A stretch of 64,000 bases of DNA, taken from the NCBI GenBank assembly GCA_003569705.1, contig BGOU01000001.1, positions 62,001-126,000 on the forward strand, written 5' to 3'. The translations under genes were made by a program, and so were the position numbers. This DNA is from Nitrosarchaeum sp. (lineage in GTDB: Archaea; Thermoproteota; Nitrososphaeria; Nitrososphaerales; Nitrosopumilaceae). Below the pieces are notes generated by a model. The model had not been told where the DNA came from. It saw only the letters and a program-made list of their open reading frames with translations, and did no database searches. Of this stretch, positions 1-8,571 are shown piece after piece. Position 1 is the stretch's first letter. Every line of letters starts with the position of its first letter.

Positions 1-30
1 GTATATTTTACCTAACAGTATTTGCCACAT

Positions 31-902
31 TCACTTTTTTGCAATTATCAAATCTACTTTATAGTTTAAAGTTGAGCGTGGATTTAGTTTTAGATTCCAG
101 GTCAGATAAGAGGGCTTTTTTGTCTTTATAGATATAGTAAAGCCCAACTCTTCCAAACTTGTTCTCAATGTTAATTCATCAAGTGGGTTTTTGACTGAAT
201 TTTTGCCTCTATCAAAATCATAAGGATCAGATATTACAAAGTGACCTTGGGAATTTGTTGAGAAATATATTTTAGTAAATCTTTGGGCTCTACTAATTCT
301 AAAACATTTAATGCTAAAATCAGATCAAATTTTGTTTTACCAAAAATGTCAGACATCAAATCAGCTACAAAATAATCCAAATTGTCTTTTTGTGTTTTTT
401 TTGCAACACTAATTGCACTAAATGATCTATCAATTCCAAATACGGTTTGATTGGAATTTGCAAGAAAACTAGTCATAATTCCAATGGAGCACCCATATTC
501 CAAAACAAGTTTTGATTTTGGCATAATATCTAACTCATTTTTAATTATAGAATAAAATTTAGATTTTTGACTATTTTGGTAGATTCTACTCCATCTTTCT
601 TCAAGTGTTGTTCTATCATCAGTATTTCGTTTAGAAATAGACAGTGAATGTTTAAGAAATTTTTTCATTTTATCATGAGATACGAAATTAAATAATTTTC
701 CTCCCAGCATCATACGTTCAGAAATATATTTTGAAAAATCATCCCAGATGATTGGAATTTTTTTAATTATTGGAAAACATAAGGTGCACTTTTTGCATTC
801 CAAAATTCCTTCATCGATCTCTGTTTCTTTTTTAAATACATCAAGTTCTAATTTAGAGCCACATCTAACACATCTTAGGAAATTTAGACTGAATTCATGC
901 AT
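31..902 (-). pseudogene. SAM-dependent methyltransferase with N-terminal zinc domain, frameshifted
   Basis: The N-terminus carries a Trm112-like zinc knuckle (CxxC near residue 11, CxxC near 36), followed by a class I methyltransferase domain with motif I VLEYGCSIG and VFGIDRS. The original frame stops at 234 after about 222 residues. A second frame continues without stops as GHFVISDPYDFDRG and runs to a TGA at 31-33, adding about 70 residues that complete the methyltransferase fold. One extra C in the CCC run (plus-strand GGG at 249-251) restores a single protein of about 290 residues. I see the frame break directly; whether it is real or a sequence error is unknown. The substrate cannot be told. 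Confidence 0.7.
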
Positions 903-951
903 TTTTGTATATCAAACTAATCAATTTGGAACTAATAATTTCTTTTAGATC

Positions 952-2196
952 TTGGAGAGGAATAATGTTAAATGTAGTATTTTGACGATTTTATGCGAAT
1001 TGGGAGAATTTGAAGAATTTGCAGAGGCATTGTTTGGACAATTATCTGTAGAAATCAGTGAGGAAAAAGAGATTGCCAAACTAGCAGACAGGGCAAAAGA
1101 CGATCTTTCATTTAAAGTGGAATTTGAAGAATTAGAAAAAATAGCTCAAAAAATATTTCCAACACTAAAGAAAAAAGTTGAGGAATTTTTAGGAGTCAAA
1201 ATCGCAGATGATTTGAAGATAGAGTTTCCTGATCTGATAAAATTGAAAAAATTAAAAGGCGAAAAAGTATTTTCAGATGAAAAATCAAAAGAGTATGTAA
1301 GAGAATTATTTAATGCAGTTGCAAATGAAGATCAAAAGAAAATTGCAGAATTAATGAAAAAAGATACTGCAAAATACCTGGTATATTCGACATACGCCAT
1401 CCAGTATATCTCAAAAATTTCAACTACATATGGAGATTATTTAGATTCTGTAATTTACCTAAACAAGTTTGTACTTTCTAGATACCCTCAAATCATTTTG
1501 CACAAACAAGGGGAACCATACGAATCAAGATTTGCAAATGTCAATTCAGGGTATTTGGGAGCAGTGAAGATGACTGTATTGGAAGAACAAATCCATTCAG
1601 CCCAAGAAAAATTACAGCAATTAAACAAAAATGCAGCAACGCAGGTCAATTTGATTAACGAAGAACTAGCAACAATCATCCTACAATTAGATAGTAAAAC
1701 AGTAAATTATCTTTCAGAATATTTACAACTGCAAGCTGTTCCAGATGATTTTCCATTTGCAAAAAAAGCAAATTTGTTTTTCTTTTTAAATCCAGATCAT
1801 TTCTTAATTGAACAGATTGGTCCGGATGTGATGACTTTCACACATGTGGAAATTGATCCTAAAATTTCAGATGCAATTCCCCAACTATTAGATATTTACA
1901 AAAAATGGCTAAACCCAATTCAACAACATCATGTAGCTTTTACAATAATGGAGGGAATGGCAGGCTTTGCCATAGAAAACATACTAAAAGATGACGAAGA
2001 TTTTCAAAATTATCTTGCCACCTTTATGGGCACAGATTTCTCATCATATCAGGTTCGAAAAAATATGGGAAGAGACTTTACAAAAAACATCTATGAAAAA
2101 TTAGGAAAAAATGCATTCAGACAGTTAATGGAAAATCCACCTAATACAAGAGAAATAAAAGAGCCACAATTATACTTGAATAGGATAAAACAATAA
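952..2196 (+). CDS. Conserved hypothetical protein, 414 aa
   Basis: A long, clearly coding frame opening with TTG at 952; the exact start is uncertain and could lie a few codons further in. The protein is mainly helical and charged, rich in Lys and Glu, with no signal peptide and no membrane segment. A stretch near residues 200-235 looks like coiled coil (EEQIHSAQEKLQQL). Near the C-terminus are a hydrophobic helix (FTIMEGMAGFAIENIL) and an HH pair. I do not recognise the family. It ends 3 bases before the SirB1-like gene on the same strand, so the two are probably co-transcribed. Confidence 0.75.
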   Translation: MERNNVKCSILTILCELGEFEEFAEALFGQLSVEISEEKEIAKLADRAKDDLSFKVEFEELEKIAQKIFPTLKKKVEEFLGVKIADDLKIEFPDLIKLKKLKGEKVFSDEKSKEYVRELFNAVANEDQKKIAELMKKDTAKYLVYSTYAIQYISKISTTYGDYLDSVIYLNKFVLSRYPQIILHKQGEPYESRFANVNSGYLGAVKMTVLEEQIHSAQEKLQQLNKNAATQVNLINEELATIILQLDSKTVNYLSEYLQLQAVPDDFPFAKKANLFFFLNPDHFLIEQIGPDVMTFTHVEIDPKISDAIPQLLDIYKKWLNPIQQHHVAFTIMEGMAGFAIENILKDDEDFQNYLATFMGTDFSSYQVRKNMGRDFTKNIYEKLGKNAFRQLMENPPNTREIKEPQLYLNRIKQ

Positions 2197-2199
2197 CAA

Positions 2200-3018
2200 T
2201 TGCAAGAAAAATTTGATCCCCTAGTTGCAGAATGGCTTTCATTTGTAAAAAACCCAAACTTCAACCTAGTTGAGAAATGTCTCAAATTTGCTCAAATTCT
2301 AGAATATCCTGATCTAGATATTGAAAAATATATTCAGAAAATTGCCATTATTGGAAAATCATTAAAAGAGTCAATCAGTGATGTAAAAAATCCCACATAT
2401 CTGATTTCAATTTTAAATGAACATCTTTTTGAAAATTTAGGTTTCAGTGGAGATAGTGATGATTACTATGATCCAAAAAATAATTTTTTAAATGAAGTGA
2501 TTGATAAAAAATCAGGACTGCCAATAACAATTTCCATACTATATGTTGAAATTGCAAAATTCATAGGGTTGGATCTTAAGATAATTGGATTCCCAAGTCA
2601 CATACTGGTAAAATATAATGAAGAAATGATTTTAGATCCATTCAATGATGGGAGGTTGTTAGATGTGGATGATCTTCAAGAAATTTTGGATGAAAATTTT
2701 GGAGGAGAGTTAGAATTTAAACCGGAATTTCTTGATGATATAGGACATGAGCAAATTCTTGTTAGATTATCTAGGAATTTGAAAAATTCGTATGTTCAAT
2801 CTTTTGTTTATGATAAGGCATTAAGATGTACAAATATGGTTTTATCCATAGAACCTGATTCACCAGAGGACATAAGGGATAAAGGAATACTAGAAGAGAG
2901 ATTATTGAATTCAGATATCGCGTTGGAATATTTGAATAAATATTTAGAGATCAACCCAAATGCAGAAGATGTTGATTTTATTTTAGAATTAATAAGAAGT
3001 ATAAAGATAAAAAATTAA
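2200..3018 (+). CDS. SirB1-family transglutaminase-like/TPR protein
   Basis: The 272-aa protein matches the SirB1 pattern: a transglutaminase-like core with KKSGLPITISILYVEIAK, then IIGFPSHILVKY and the ILDPFNDGRLL strand, followed by a C-terminal tetratricopeptide-like helical segment (about residues 190-265, with a TPR-like LEYLNKYLEINPNAED). Members of this family usually lack an established enzymatic role. In bacteria the gene sits near prmC and prfA, but not here. The start is TTG at 2200, three bases after the stop of the upstream gene. The function in archaea is unknown; the family call is firm. Confidence 0.8.
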   Translation: MQEKFDPLVAEWLSFVKNPNFNLVEKCLKFAQILEYPDLDIEKYIQKIAIIGKSLKESISDVKNPTYLISILNEHLFENLGFSGDSDDYYDPKNNFLNEVIDKKSGLPITISILYVEIAKFIGLDLKIIGFPSHILVKYNEEMILDPFNDGRLLDVDDLQEILDENFGGELEFKPEFLDDIGHEQILVRLSRNLKNSYVQSFVYDKALRCTNMVLSIEPDSPEDIRDKGILEERLLNSDIALEYLNKYLEINPNAEDVDFILELIRSIKIKN

Positions 3019-3185
3019 TCAATAATAGAATCTATATCTTGTCCTTTCTTGATCATCGATATCTCATGTCGGGCAATTTTGTTTCTTAGTGCTCTTTTAA
3101 GAATATCAACTTCGCTTCTAAGTAATGCAATTTCATCTTCAAGTTTTGCTACTCTTTCATAGATTGTTTCAGCTTCTGAACTCAT
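3015..3185 (-). CDS. Small coiled-coil protein, 56 aa
   Basis: An ATG-started 56-codon frame, convergent with the SirB1-like gene and overlapping its stop by 4 bases. The sequence begins MSSEAETIYERVAKLEDE and has heptads (KLEDEIALLRSEVDILKRAL), so it is a short parallel coiled coil with a basic tail. I recognise no named family. The dense packing, coding-like codon use and good start support a real small gene, probably conserved in relatives. Confidence 0.6.
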   Translation of the reverse strand: MSSEAETIYERVAKLEDEIALLRSEVDILKRALRNKIARHEISMIKKGQDIDSIID

Positions 3186-3259
3186 GATTATCTATCATAA
3201 AAAAATTGTCTTAAAAAGTTATGGGTAATTATTTTGATGTGCTAGTTAGTTTTTTGGAA

Positions 3260-3421
3260 CTATAATTCAAATTCCTGGCGACATTTCTCGCATTTTCCTC
3301 TCTCTTGACCAGGTGGACCAAGAAGGAAAACCTTACCAATTGTCTTACATAATGGACACATTCCAGTTGCTGCGTTTTTTGGACCAGTTCGTATAATTTT
3401 CTGAGTCTTTCTACGTCCCAT
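3260..3421 (-). CDS. Small zinc-ribbon protein, 53 aa
   Basis: The frame starts MGRRKTQKI and contains two Cys pairs, CPLC near residue 22 and CEKC near residue 44, separated by a Gly-rich loop (LLGPPGQERG). This is the pattern of a one-domain zinc ribbon, and the basic N-terminus suggests nucleic-acid contact. It is too short to assign to a pathway. It lies just upstream of the 56-aa coil gene on the same strand, 74 bases away. Confidence 0.65.
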   Translation of the reverse strand: MGRRKTQKIIRTGPKNAATGMCPLCKTIGKVFLLGPPGQERGKCEKCRQEFEL

Positions 3422-3624
3422 TGTATTTACAACGAAAAACGGTCTATTAAGTTTAATTTTTCAGTAGTGTGTGGAGATATAGTTTGTGGCTTGAATTTTG
3501 CACCAAAATGAATTACCTTCCAAGAAAAGACCCTTTAGAGACTCTAATTAGCCAGATAAGATAGATCTAAAATCATTATAAAAAGAGACAAGAATAATTC
3601 CAGTATTACTTTAGAACCAACATT

Positions 3625-4083
3625 CTAACATTTTGAGCAGTTTATTGATCGATTAAATTGTGAGAGTGTTTTGGCATAAGAGTCCATCATAACATGTGCA
3701 AGATTTTCAAAAGATTGTATTGCAGAGATTCGCAACTTAACTTGTTCATCAAGGAATTTTGTAGTGATTTCAATATTTTCAATATATCTATTCTTTATTG
3801 AATCAGAATTATTCTTGATTTGTTTCAATATTGCTTGATCTATGTTTAATTTGTCAAAAAACTCTTTTTCATTAATATAACAAGTACCAAAAAGATTATC
3901 AAACAAATGAAGATATGCAGTATATAGATTTGAATAATTTTGAACCAGTGATGGAATCTGATATTCAAATTTCTTGATTATTTCTGATGTACTTCCTTTC
4001 ATTATATCGCATACAGAAACATGATTCTCAGAGTTATTTTGAACAGACATCTCAGTATTGCTCATAACATACAAGAAAACCAC
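3625..4083 (-). CDS. Phasin-like helical hypothetical protein
   Basis: A 152-aa all-helical protein without a membrane segment. An internal Met at residue 7 (MSNTEMSVQ, at 4065) is a likelier start than the first ATG. The helical middle and C-terminal half (LDEQVKLRISAIQSFENLAHVMMDSYAKTL) resembles the amphipathic helices of phasins and of PhaE-type subunits of polyhydroxyalkanoate systems, but no diagnostic motif is visible, so this is only a structural impression. It ends in a Cys pair (CSKC). The gene stands alone with its own upstream region. Confidence 0.6.
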   Translation of the reverse strand: MVFLYVMSNTEMSVQNNSENHVSVCDIMKGSTSEIIKKFEYQIPSLVQNYSNLYTAYLHLFDNLFGTCYINEKEFFDKLNIDQAILKQIKNNSDSIKNRYIENIEITTKFLDEQVKLRISAIQSFENLAHVMMDSYAKTLSQFNRSINCSKC

Positions 4084-4216
4084 TAGAATTTAACTGAATT
4101 CCCCAAATTCCCTAAATGAACATAACACTAATCAAATGTGAGATCTACAATACATAATTTGGAGATACCATAAAAACTAGATTATGTTACACGTATAATT
4201 CCTAAATCTAGGAATC

Positions 4217-5521
4217 TTATTTCATCATCATCTCATCTTCAGATGGGATGTGATTTGATGCCCATCCAATTTCTACTAGTTTGGCTACACTTGATGATTT
4301 GACACAAGATGGAGACCAGTTAATGGATTTGAAAACAAGTTCATATCCAGATTTGCATTGAATTTTATGAACATCCACACCCATTTTCATCTGCTTTCTT
4401 GGCGAGTCCATGTGTCCCATCATGTTATTTTTCATCATGTTGTCTTTCATCATGTTATCATCCATCATGAATTTTTTATCTACTTCAATAAATGGACAGT
4501 TTACAACTACGCCTGCAACGTTAGTTGTAAGAGCACCTTTGGAACCAGCAGAGGTAATCTGATCTGTCATGGTGAGAAAGTCTGCTGAAGTTGGATCAGT
4601 CCAAGTTGTCGCCTGAATTCTCCACATAGGACTGTAAAATTCATCACCCACATTTGTAGAACCAATACTTGCCTGAAATCCCATTGGACCAGTACCATTA
4701 ATTCCATTTGTAAAGACGTAAAGATCAGAAGATGCCCCTGAAAGTAAAGTAGCACCTGTTCTTTCAACAAACGTTACACCTAACATATCTGCTACATCCT
4801 GTTTTGAAGCATCAGTTGCGATATAGTATATTGTAGAACCATCTGGTCCAAATCCTCGATGTGCGACAAATGTAACCTGCATCTTTTTGATATCAATTCC
4901 CAATACTTGTCCTCCGCCATATGCAGTATCATCAGTTAGTGTCTTGTCATCACGTATTTGCAGACTGCCACCATTCCATTGTACAAAAGGACAATTTACT
5001 ACAATACCAGATGACGTTACTGTAAGTTCATCATTTGTTTGAGCTGTGAGAATTTCTGTTTGTGATTTTAATTCTCTTGGTGTAATTCCATCATTCCATT
5101 TTACAATGTTGACAGCCCATAGAGGACTGTAGTTAAGATCACCCGGTTGAGAATCAGCGACGTTTGATTGGAATCCAAGAGGGCCCGCACCTTTGATTCC
5201 ATTTTCAAATGCATAAATTTGTGCTAATGCGTCAGATGGAGTTTTTTGTAGTGTTGGAGTATATGCAACTCTAAAGCCCGTAAGTTTTGTTAAATGGTCT
5301 GCAAGATCTTTATCAGATGCTTCAGTTGAAATGTAAAATACCTCAGAGCCTTTAACGTATCCTTGGGTTAATGGTATTATTACAGGTAAGTTGGTATTAG
5401 TTAGTTTATTATTCATCATCTTGGAATCCATCATCTCCATTGCGTTAGCATGAAGATTTGGTGCAATAATCAATGCAGATAATGTAAAAACAAAGAACAG
5501 TGATTTGTGATAGTTTTTCAT
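4217..5521 (-). CDS. Secreted two-domain protein with Met/Asn-rich linker
   Basis: Residues 1-27 form a signal peptide (LFFVFTLSALIIAPNLHANA). Two homologous domains of about 140 aa follow. Each has GSxxxYIxTxASxxDxAD, an internal GxxGxGPxGFQ block, a YSPxW block and a terminal VVNCPF. Then comes a Met/Asn/Lys-rich linker (repeats of DNMMK, NNMMG), and finally a CKSGYELVFKSINWSPSC module with two Cys. The Met-rich segments, here and just after the signal peptide, could bind Cu(I), which would suit a copper-dependent ammonia oxidiser; that role is inference. It neighbours the CDF transporter and a cupredoxin. Confidence 0.8.
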   Translation of the reverse strand: MKNYHKSLFFVFTLSALIIAPNLHANAMEMMDSKMMNNKLTNTNLPVIIPLTQGYVKGSEVFYISTEASDKDLADHLTKLTGFRVAYTPTLQKTPSDALAQIYAFENGIKGAGPLGFQSNVADSQPGDLNYSPLWAVNIVKWNDGITPRELKSQTEILTAQTNDELTVTSSGIVVNCPFVQWNGGSLQIRDDKTLTDDTAYGGGQVLGIDIKKMQVTFVAHRGFGPDGSTIYYIATDASKQDVADMLGVTFVERTGATLLSGASSDLYVFTNGINGTGPMGFQASIGSTNVGDEFYSPMWRIQATTWTDPTSADFLTMTDQITSAGSKGALTTNVAGVVVNCPFIEVDKKFMMDDNMMKDNMMKNNMMGHMDSPRKQMKMGVDVHKIQCKSGYELVFKSINWSPSCVKSSSVAKLVEIGWASNHIPSEDEMMMK

Positions 5522-5682
5522 CTACAACTGAATTTAGGCCATATCATTTAATGTTTTTCCCAAATCGGCGAAAGGATATTTTACATCAAATTCAGGATGA
5601 TTTCTTTAATTTCTGGCTCATAGAAACAAAGGTATGCAATTAGATTAGGCACATACACCAAAAGGTAATCTCAGTATTGTTA

Positions 5683-7167
5683 TCATGCGGGTTCTGTGTG
5701 AATTATTACTCTAGATGCTCCCACATGTTTTATGATTAAATTTTGAACACTAGTAGCAATTTTATGTGCATCATCTACTGTCAGATTTTTTTCAGACGTT
5801 AAAATTTTTATTGTAAGTGTAATGTGTAGTTCATCGTTTACAGATATCATTCCAATATCTTTGCACTCTTTTACGGTCTCTACTGACAAGGCTAAATTTC
5901 GTATTGTGTTTAAAAGAGATTTGTCAATAGGTTTTTCTGTTCCGACTGGAATATTTTCATCAACTTCGGTTTCAATATGCGTTGTTATGTTCTTAATTTC
6001 AGGTATTTTGTCTTTAACTTGGTTTTCAAATTTGTCAATAATATCATGTGCTTTTTTAAACTCTAAATTATTATCCATCTGTACATCCAAATAGAGATGT
6101 AGATCTTTGTTTGGAATATTGTTTTGAAGTGAACTAGCTGACAGATATGTTGAATGAACATTTCTCAAGCCATCAATTTCAGCAGCAACGAGTCTAACTC
6201 TATCCATTATTGTTTCATTTTTACCCTCAATTGCATCTACATGTACTAGAACATCACAAGAAGGAATGGTTTTTCTTATTTTTTCTTCAACAGATGTAGC
6301 AACATCATGTGCTTTGGAATTAGTGTATGTTCGTGGAACCTCAATATGTAAATCTACAAAAGTTTCTGGCCCTACCTGTCTTACACGAATATCATGTGTT
6401 CGTATAACCCCTTCAAGATCAGAGATTGAATTTGTTATCTGTGAGTAGATTCCTTTTGGTGCCTTGTCCAAAAGAACATCTAGTGTTCTTCTGCCAAGAC
6501 CAAGTGATGTGTAAATTATCATACATGCGATGACAAGTGCAGCATACGCATCAGCATTAGGGATGTTTAGTAGAAATACAGCTAACAATCCCACTATGAC
6601 AATTGCAGATGTAATCATGTCTGCTTTAAAATGAAGAGCATCTGCTTCCAAGGCTTGGCTTTTGGATTTTTTTGCAACACGGTACAACGCTTTTGATCTT
6701 CCAAAATCTACTACAATTGATACAACCATTATCCCTATTGAAAAAATCGTTACAGTTGGTTGGATTGGCTCAAAAAATATTCGATGTATTCCTTCGTAAA
6801 ACACCCATCCTGCAACAATAAATAGTAAAATTATTTCAGTTAGACTTGCCAGACTCTCATGTTTGGCATAACCATATGTGTATCTCAAATCATGTGGTCG
6901 CATTGCAATTCGTATTGCATAAAATGTCATGACTGCTGCAACAATATCTAATCCAGAATGAAATGCTTCAGATAAGATTCCAAGACTATTGGTAGAAAAT
7001 CCAACGGTTAATTTTAGAATTGTAAGTGCCGCAGATGCAATTATTGATATGATTGCTACTTTGATTTTCTCATCATGTAATTTTTGATTTGATTCGGGAT
7101 TTTGTTTTTTCTGATCCATGTTTGGAACAAAACTTTGAATTTGTCTTATATGCTTTTGTGATTCCAC
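5683..7167 (-). CDS. Cation diffusion facilitator metal transporter
   Basis: A 494-aa CDF protein. The cytoplasmic N-terminus is followed by about six membrane helices carrying the two metal-site motifs of the family, HSGLD (about residues 70-74) and HFKAD (about 180). The cytoplasmic C-terminal part is unusually long, with three consecutive ferredoxin-like dimerisation modules (ZT-dimer type; motifs RVRQVGPETFVDLHIEVP, LHLYLDVQMD and LHITLTIKIL). Usual CDFs are about 300 aa with one such module. It would export Zn, Fe, Mn or a similar divalent ion by proton antiport; the ion cannot be told. Confidence 0.93.
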   Translation of the reverse strand: MESQKHIRQIQSFVPNMDQKKQNPESNQKLHDEKIKVAIISIIASAALTILKLTVGFSTNSLGILSEAFHSGLDIVAAVMTFYAIRIAMRPHDLRYTYGYAKHESLASLTEIILLFIVAGWVFYEGIHRIFFEPIQPTVTIFSIGIMVVSIVVDFGRSKALYRVAKKSKSQALEADALHFKADMITSAIVIVGLLAVFLLNIPNADAYAALVIACMIIYTSLGLGRRTLDVLLDKAPKGIYSQITNSISDLEGVIRTHDIRVRQVGPETFVDLHIEVPRTYTNSKAHDVATSVEEKIRKTIPSCDVLVHVDAIEGKNETIMDRVRLVAAEIDGLRNVHSTYLSASSLQNNIPNKDLHLYLDVQMDNNLEFKKAHDIIDKFENQVKDKIPEIKNITTHIETEVDENIPVGTEKPIDKSLLNTIRNLALSVETVKECKDIGMISVNDELHITLTIKILTSEKNLTVDDAHKIATSVQNLIIKHVGASRVIIHTEPA

Positions 7168-7245
7168 AAGCTAAGTTTTTTTGCCTGAGCTAATTTGATA
7201 AAAAATTCAATTCTTTAACAAAAATGGGTGATTTGAAAAATTAGT

Positions 7246-7797
7246 TTATGGCTCTACGTTGATGATTCCCTTCATTGTATCTGGATGATATTCACAATGA
7301 TACTCATAGACACCGGTTTGTGTCGGAGTGACAGAAAATTTTCCTGAGGAATCAGGTTGAACATCGCCACTTGCTGCAATCTCTTCTCCATCTAATGTTA
7401 TTACAAATTCGTGTAGTGCATCAGTTAGGTTTGTGATTTGAATTACATTATCTACATTTGCTGCAAGTGTTATTGCAGGATTGATTTCATTTGAACCTGA
7501 CCATCCATACACTTCGTCTATTTCTTTTGCTGAAATCTCAATTTGACCAGATGTATTTGGTGTAGTAATCTCAGTTTGTTCGGTATTTTCATTTTCTTCT
7601 GATTCTGGCTTGTTTTGAAGACTGTTTACAATTTCATTTGCTACTTGACTTGCACTTTCTTTTTCATTTTGTTCAGTTCCAGACTCTATTTCAGATCTTT
7701 CCGTTTCTGAAAGTCTAAAGTGTACAGTTAACGCTGCAGCAATAAGTACAACAGATACAATACCGAAAATGATTGCTATTTTGGAAGAGCGGTTCAA
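7246..7797 (-). CDS. Membrane-anchored cupredoxin (plastocyanin-like)
   Basis: An N-terminal membrane anchor (residues 7-27) is followed by a Glu/Asn/Thr-rich linker of about 65 aa and a blue-copper domain. The type 1 copper ligands are visible: His in DALHEFVI, then Cys, His and Met in YHCEYHPDTMKG. It faces the outside of the cell. In thaumarchaea such proteins stand in for cytochrome c in electron transfer from ammonia oxidation; that role is drawn from the family and organism. A second cupredoxin lies at 59272-59694. Confidence 0.9.
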   Translation of the reverse strand: MNRSSKIAIIFGIVSVVLIAAALTVHFRLSETERSEIESGTEQNEKESASQVANEIVNSLQNKPESEENENTEQTEITTPNTSGQIEISAKEIDEVYGWSGSNEINPAITLAANVDNVIQITNLTDALHEFVITLDGEEIAASGDVQPDSSGKFSVTPTQTGVYEYHCEYHPDTMKGIINVEP

Positions 7798-7900
7798 GGG
7801 ATATTCACATACCGTAAAATCATGTTATTAAAGAAAACGACGAATCCCATATGATGGACTCAGTGTGTAAGATACAAGATAACATCATATAATTTAATGG

Positions 7901-7984
7901 CGCGGGGAGAGGGATTTGAACCCACGAGTCATTGCTGACATGGGATTAGCAATCCCACGCCCTACCAAGCTAGGCGATCCCCGC
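7901..7984 (-). tRNA. tRNA-Ser(GCU)
   Basis: The minus strand folds into a cloverleaf with acceptor GCGGGGA/TCCCCGC, D arm, anticodon stem TGGGA/TCCCA, loop TTGCTAA (anticodon GCT) and the long serine variable arm GTCA-GCAA-TGAC. CCA is encoded at 7898-7900. The T stem has one T-T mismatch. The gene and about 55 bases of upstream flank recur at 17043-17167 and 17984-18020. Confidence 0.93.
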
Positions 7985-8016
7985 ACAGACTGTCTTGAAT
8001 TAATCCGCAAATAAAT

Positions 8017-8045
8017 TCATTCGTCGCCAAACTGATTATAATACA
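8017..8045 (-). pseudogene. Remnant of the metallophosphoesterase 3' end
   Basis: Read on the minus strand this short stretch encodes YNQFGDE and stop, nearly the last residues (YHQFGDE) of the intact metallophosphoesterase at 17997-18743. The core tcgtcgccaaactgat is identical at 8021-8036 and 18001-18016. It shows that the tRNA-Ser plus the tail of its upstream neighbour was duplicated. No coding role remains. Confidence 0.75.
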
Positions 8046-8057
8046 AGTCCAACTATG

Positions 8058-8327
8058 TTATTTTTTCAATTTTTTTCCTAGTTTGATGAGATTATCATAA
8101 AGTCCATATTTCGCAAATACTCTTCTCAGCAAAAAACTTCTAGTTACATTAACTAAAGCATAAACACCAGTAATTGTCATATTTGCAACTAGTGGATCTT
8201 CTTTAATCCAACCCGTTGATAATGGTAAAATTATTATTCCTACCACAAACATCATAGGAAATCCACCTGCTAAGTTGGTAAGGGCTTCAAGTAGACTCTT
8301 TTTGTAAGAATCAATCTCTTCGGGCAT
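8058..8327 (-). CDS. Small two-helix membrane protein, DUF7220-like
   Basis: The 89-aa protein has two hydrophobic helices (about residues 17-38 and 47-65) and the ending pattern VTRSFLLRRVFAKYG. This resembles small membrane proteins (DUF7220 type) common in phages and integrated elements; the family call is from memory of that pattern. Its ATG overlaps the stop of the upstream 59-aa gene by one base (TAATG), so the two form an operon. They are transcribed divergently from the CARF regulator. Position and type suggest mobile-element cargo. Confidence 0.7.
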   Translation of the reverse strand: MPEEIDSYKKSLLEALTNLAGGFPMMFVVGIIILPLSTGWIKEDPLVANMTITGVYALVNVTRSFLLRRVFAKYGLYDNLIKLGKKLKK

Positions 8328-8506
8328 TATTTAACATCCTCAAAAATATTCTTATTTATCTGGAGAATGATAGACTCAGATCGTAACAAGTCCATCATTT
8401 GCTCGTCATTATCTTCAAACTCTGGAATTATTCTTGGAAAAAATGTAGTGAGTGTAAGGCTTTCAGCCCTCTCATAACTTTCGTGCAATAGTGTAATTGG
8501 TTTCAT
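8327..8506 (-). CDS. Small acidic protein, 59 aa
   Basis: An ATG-started frame beginning MKPITLLHESYERAES, acidic (PEFEDNDEQMMDLL), with no membrane helix and no known motif. It is the first gene of a two-gene operon with the DUF7220-like membrane protein. The palindromic TATA box at 8531-8538 lies about 25 bases upstream, as expected for a leaderless archaeal transcript. The function is unknown. Confidence 0.65.
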   Translation of the reverse strand: MKPITLLHESYERAESLTLTTFFPRIIPEFEDNDEQMMDLLRSESIILQINKNIFEDVK

Positions 8507-8530
8507 GAATTAGATAGACTGCCAATATTA

Positions 8531-8570
8531 TTATATAACATGTCAATAGTATCCGTACTAAAGATACTAT
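8531..8570. promoter_or_regulatory. Bidirectional promoter and operator of the CARF regulator
   Basis: TTATATAA at 8531-8538 is its own reverse complement and is spaced to serve both the leftward operon (ATG at 8506) and the rightward gene (ATG at 8572). A perfect 8-bp inverted repeat, ATAGTATC (8546-8553) and GATACTAT (8563-8570), separated by 9 bases, ends one base before the ATG. Its position over the transcription start suits an autorepressor site. The structure is seen; the regulation is inferred. Confidence 0.6.
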
Positions 8571-8571
8571 T

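Noticed and set aside
748-948. Plus-strand open frame over the start of the first methyltransferase
   Set aside because: It is the antisense of the zinc-knuckle coding region, with no family resemblance.
4358-4588. His-rich open frame opposite the Met-rich secreted protein
   Set aside because: It is the complement of ATG-rich (Met) codons and has no start context of its own.
5522-5682. Short minus-strand frame encoding VPNLIAYLCFYEPEIKEI
   Set aside because: About 25 codons with no supported start; the stretch is more likely the promoter region of the secreted protein.
5690-5699. ggttctgtgt, identical to the outer end of the IS inverted repeat
   Set aside because: Only 10-11 bases match, inside the CDF coding end, with no second end or target duplication.
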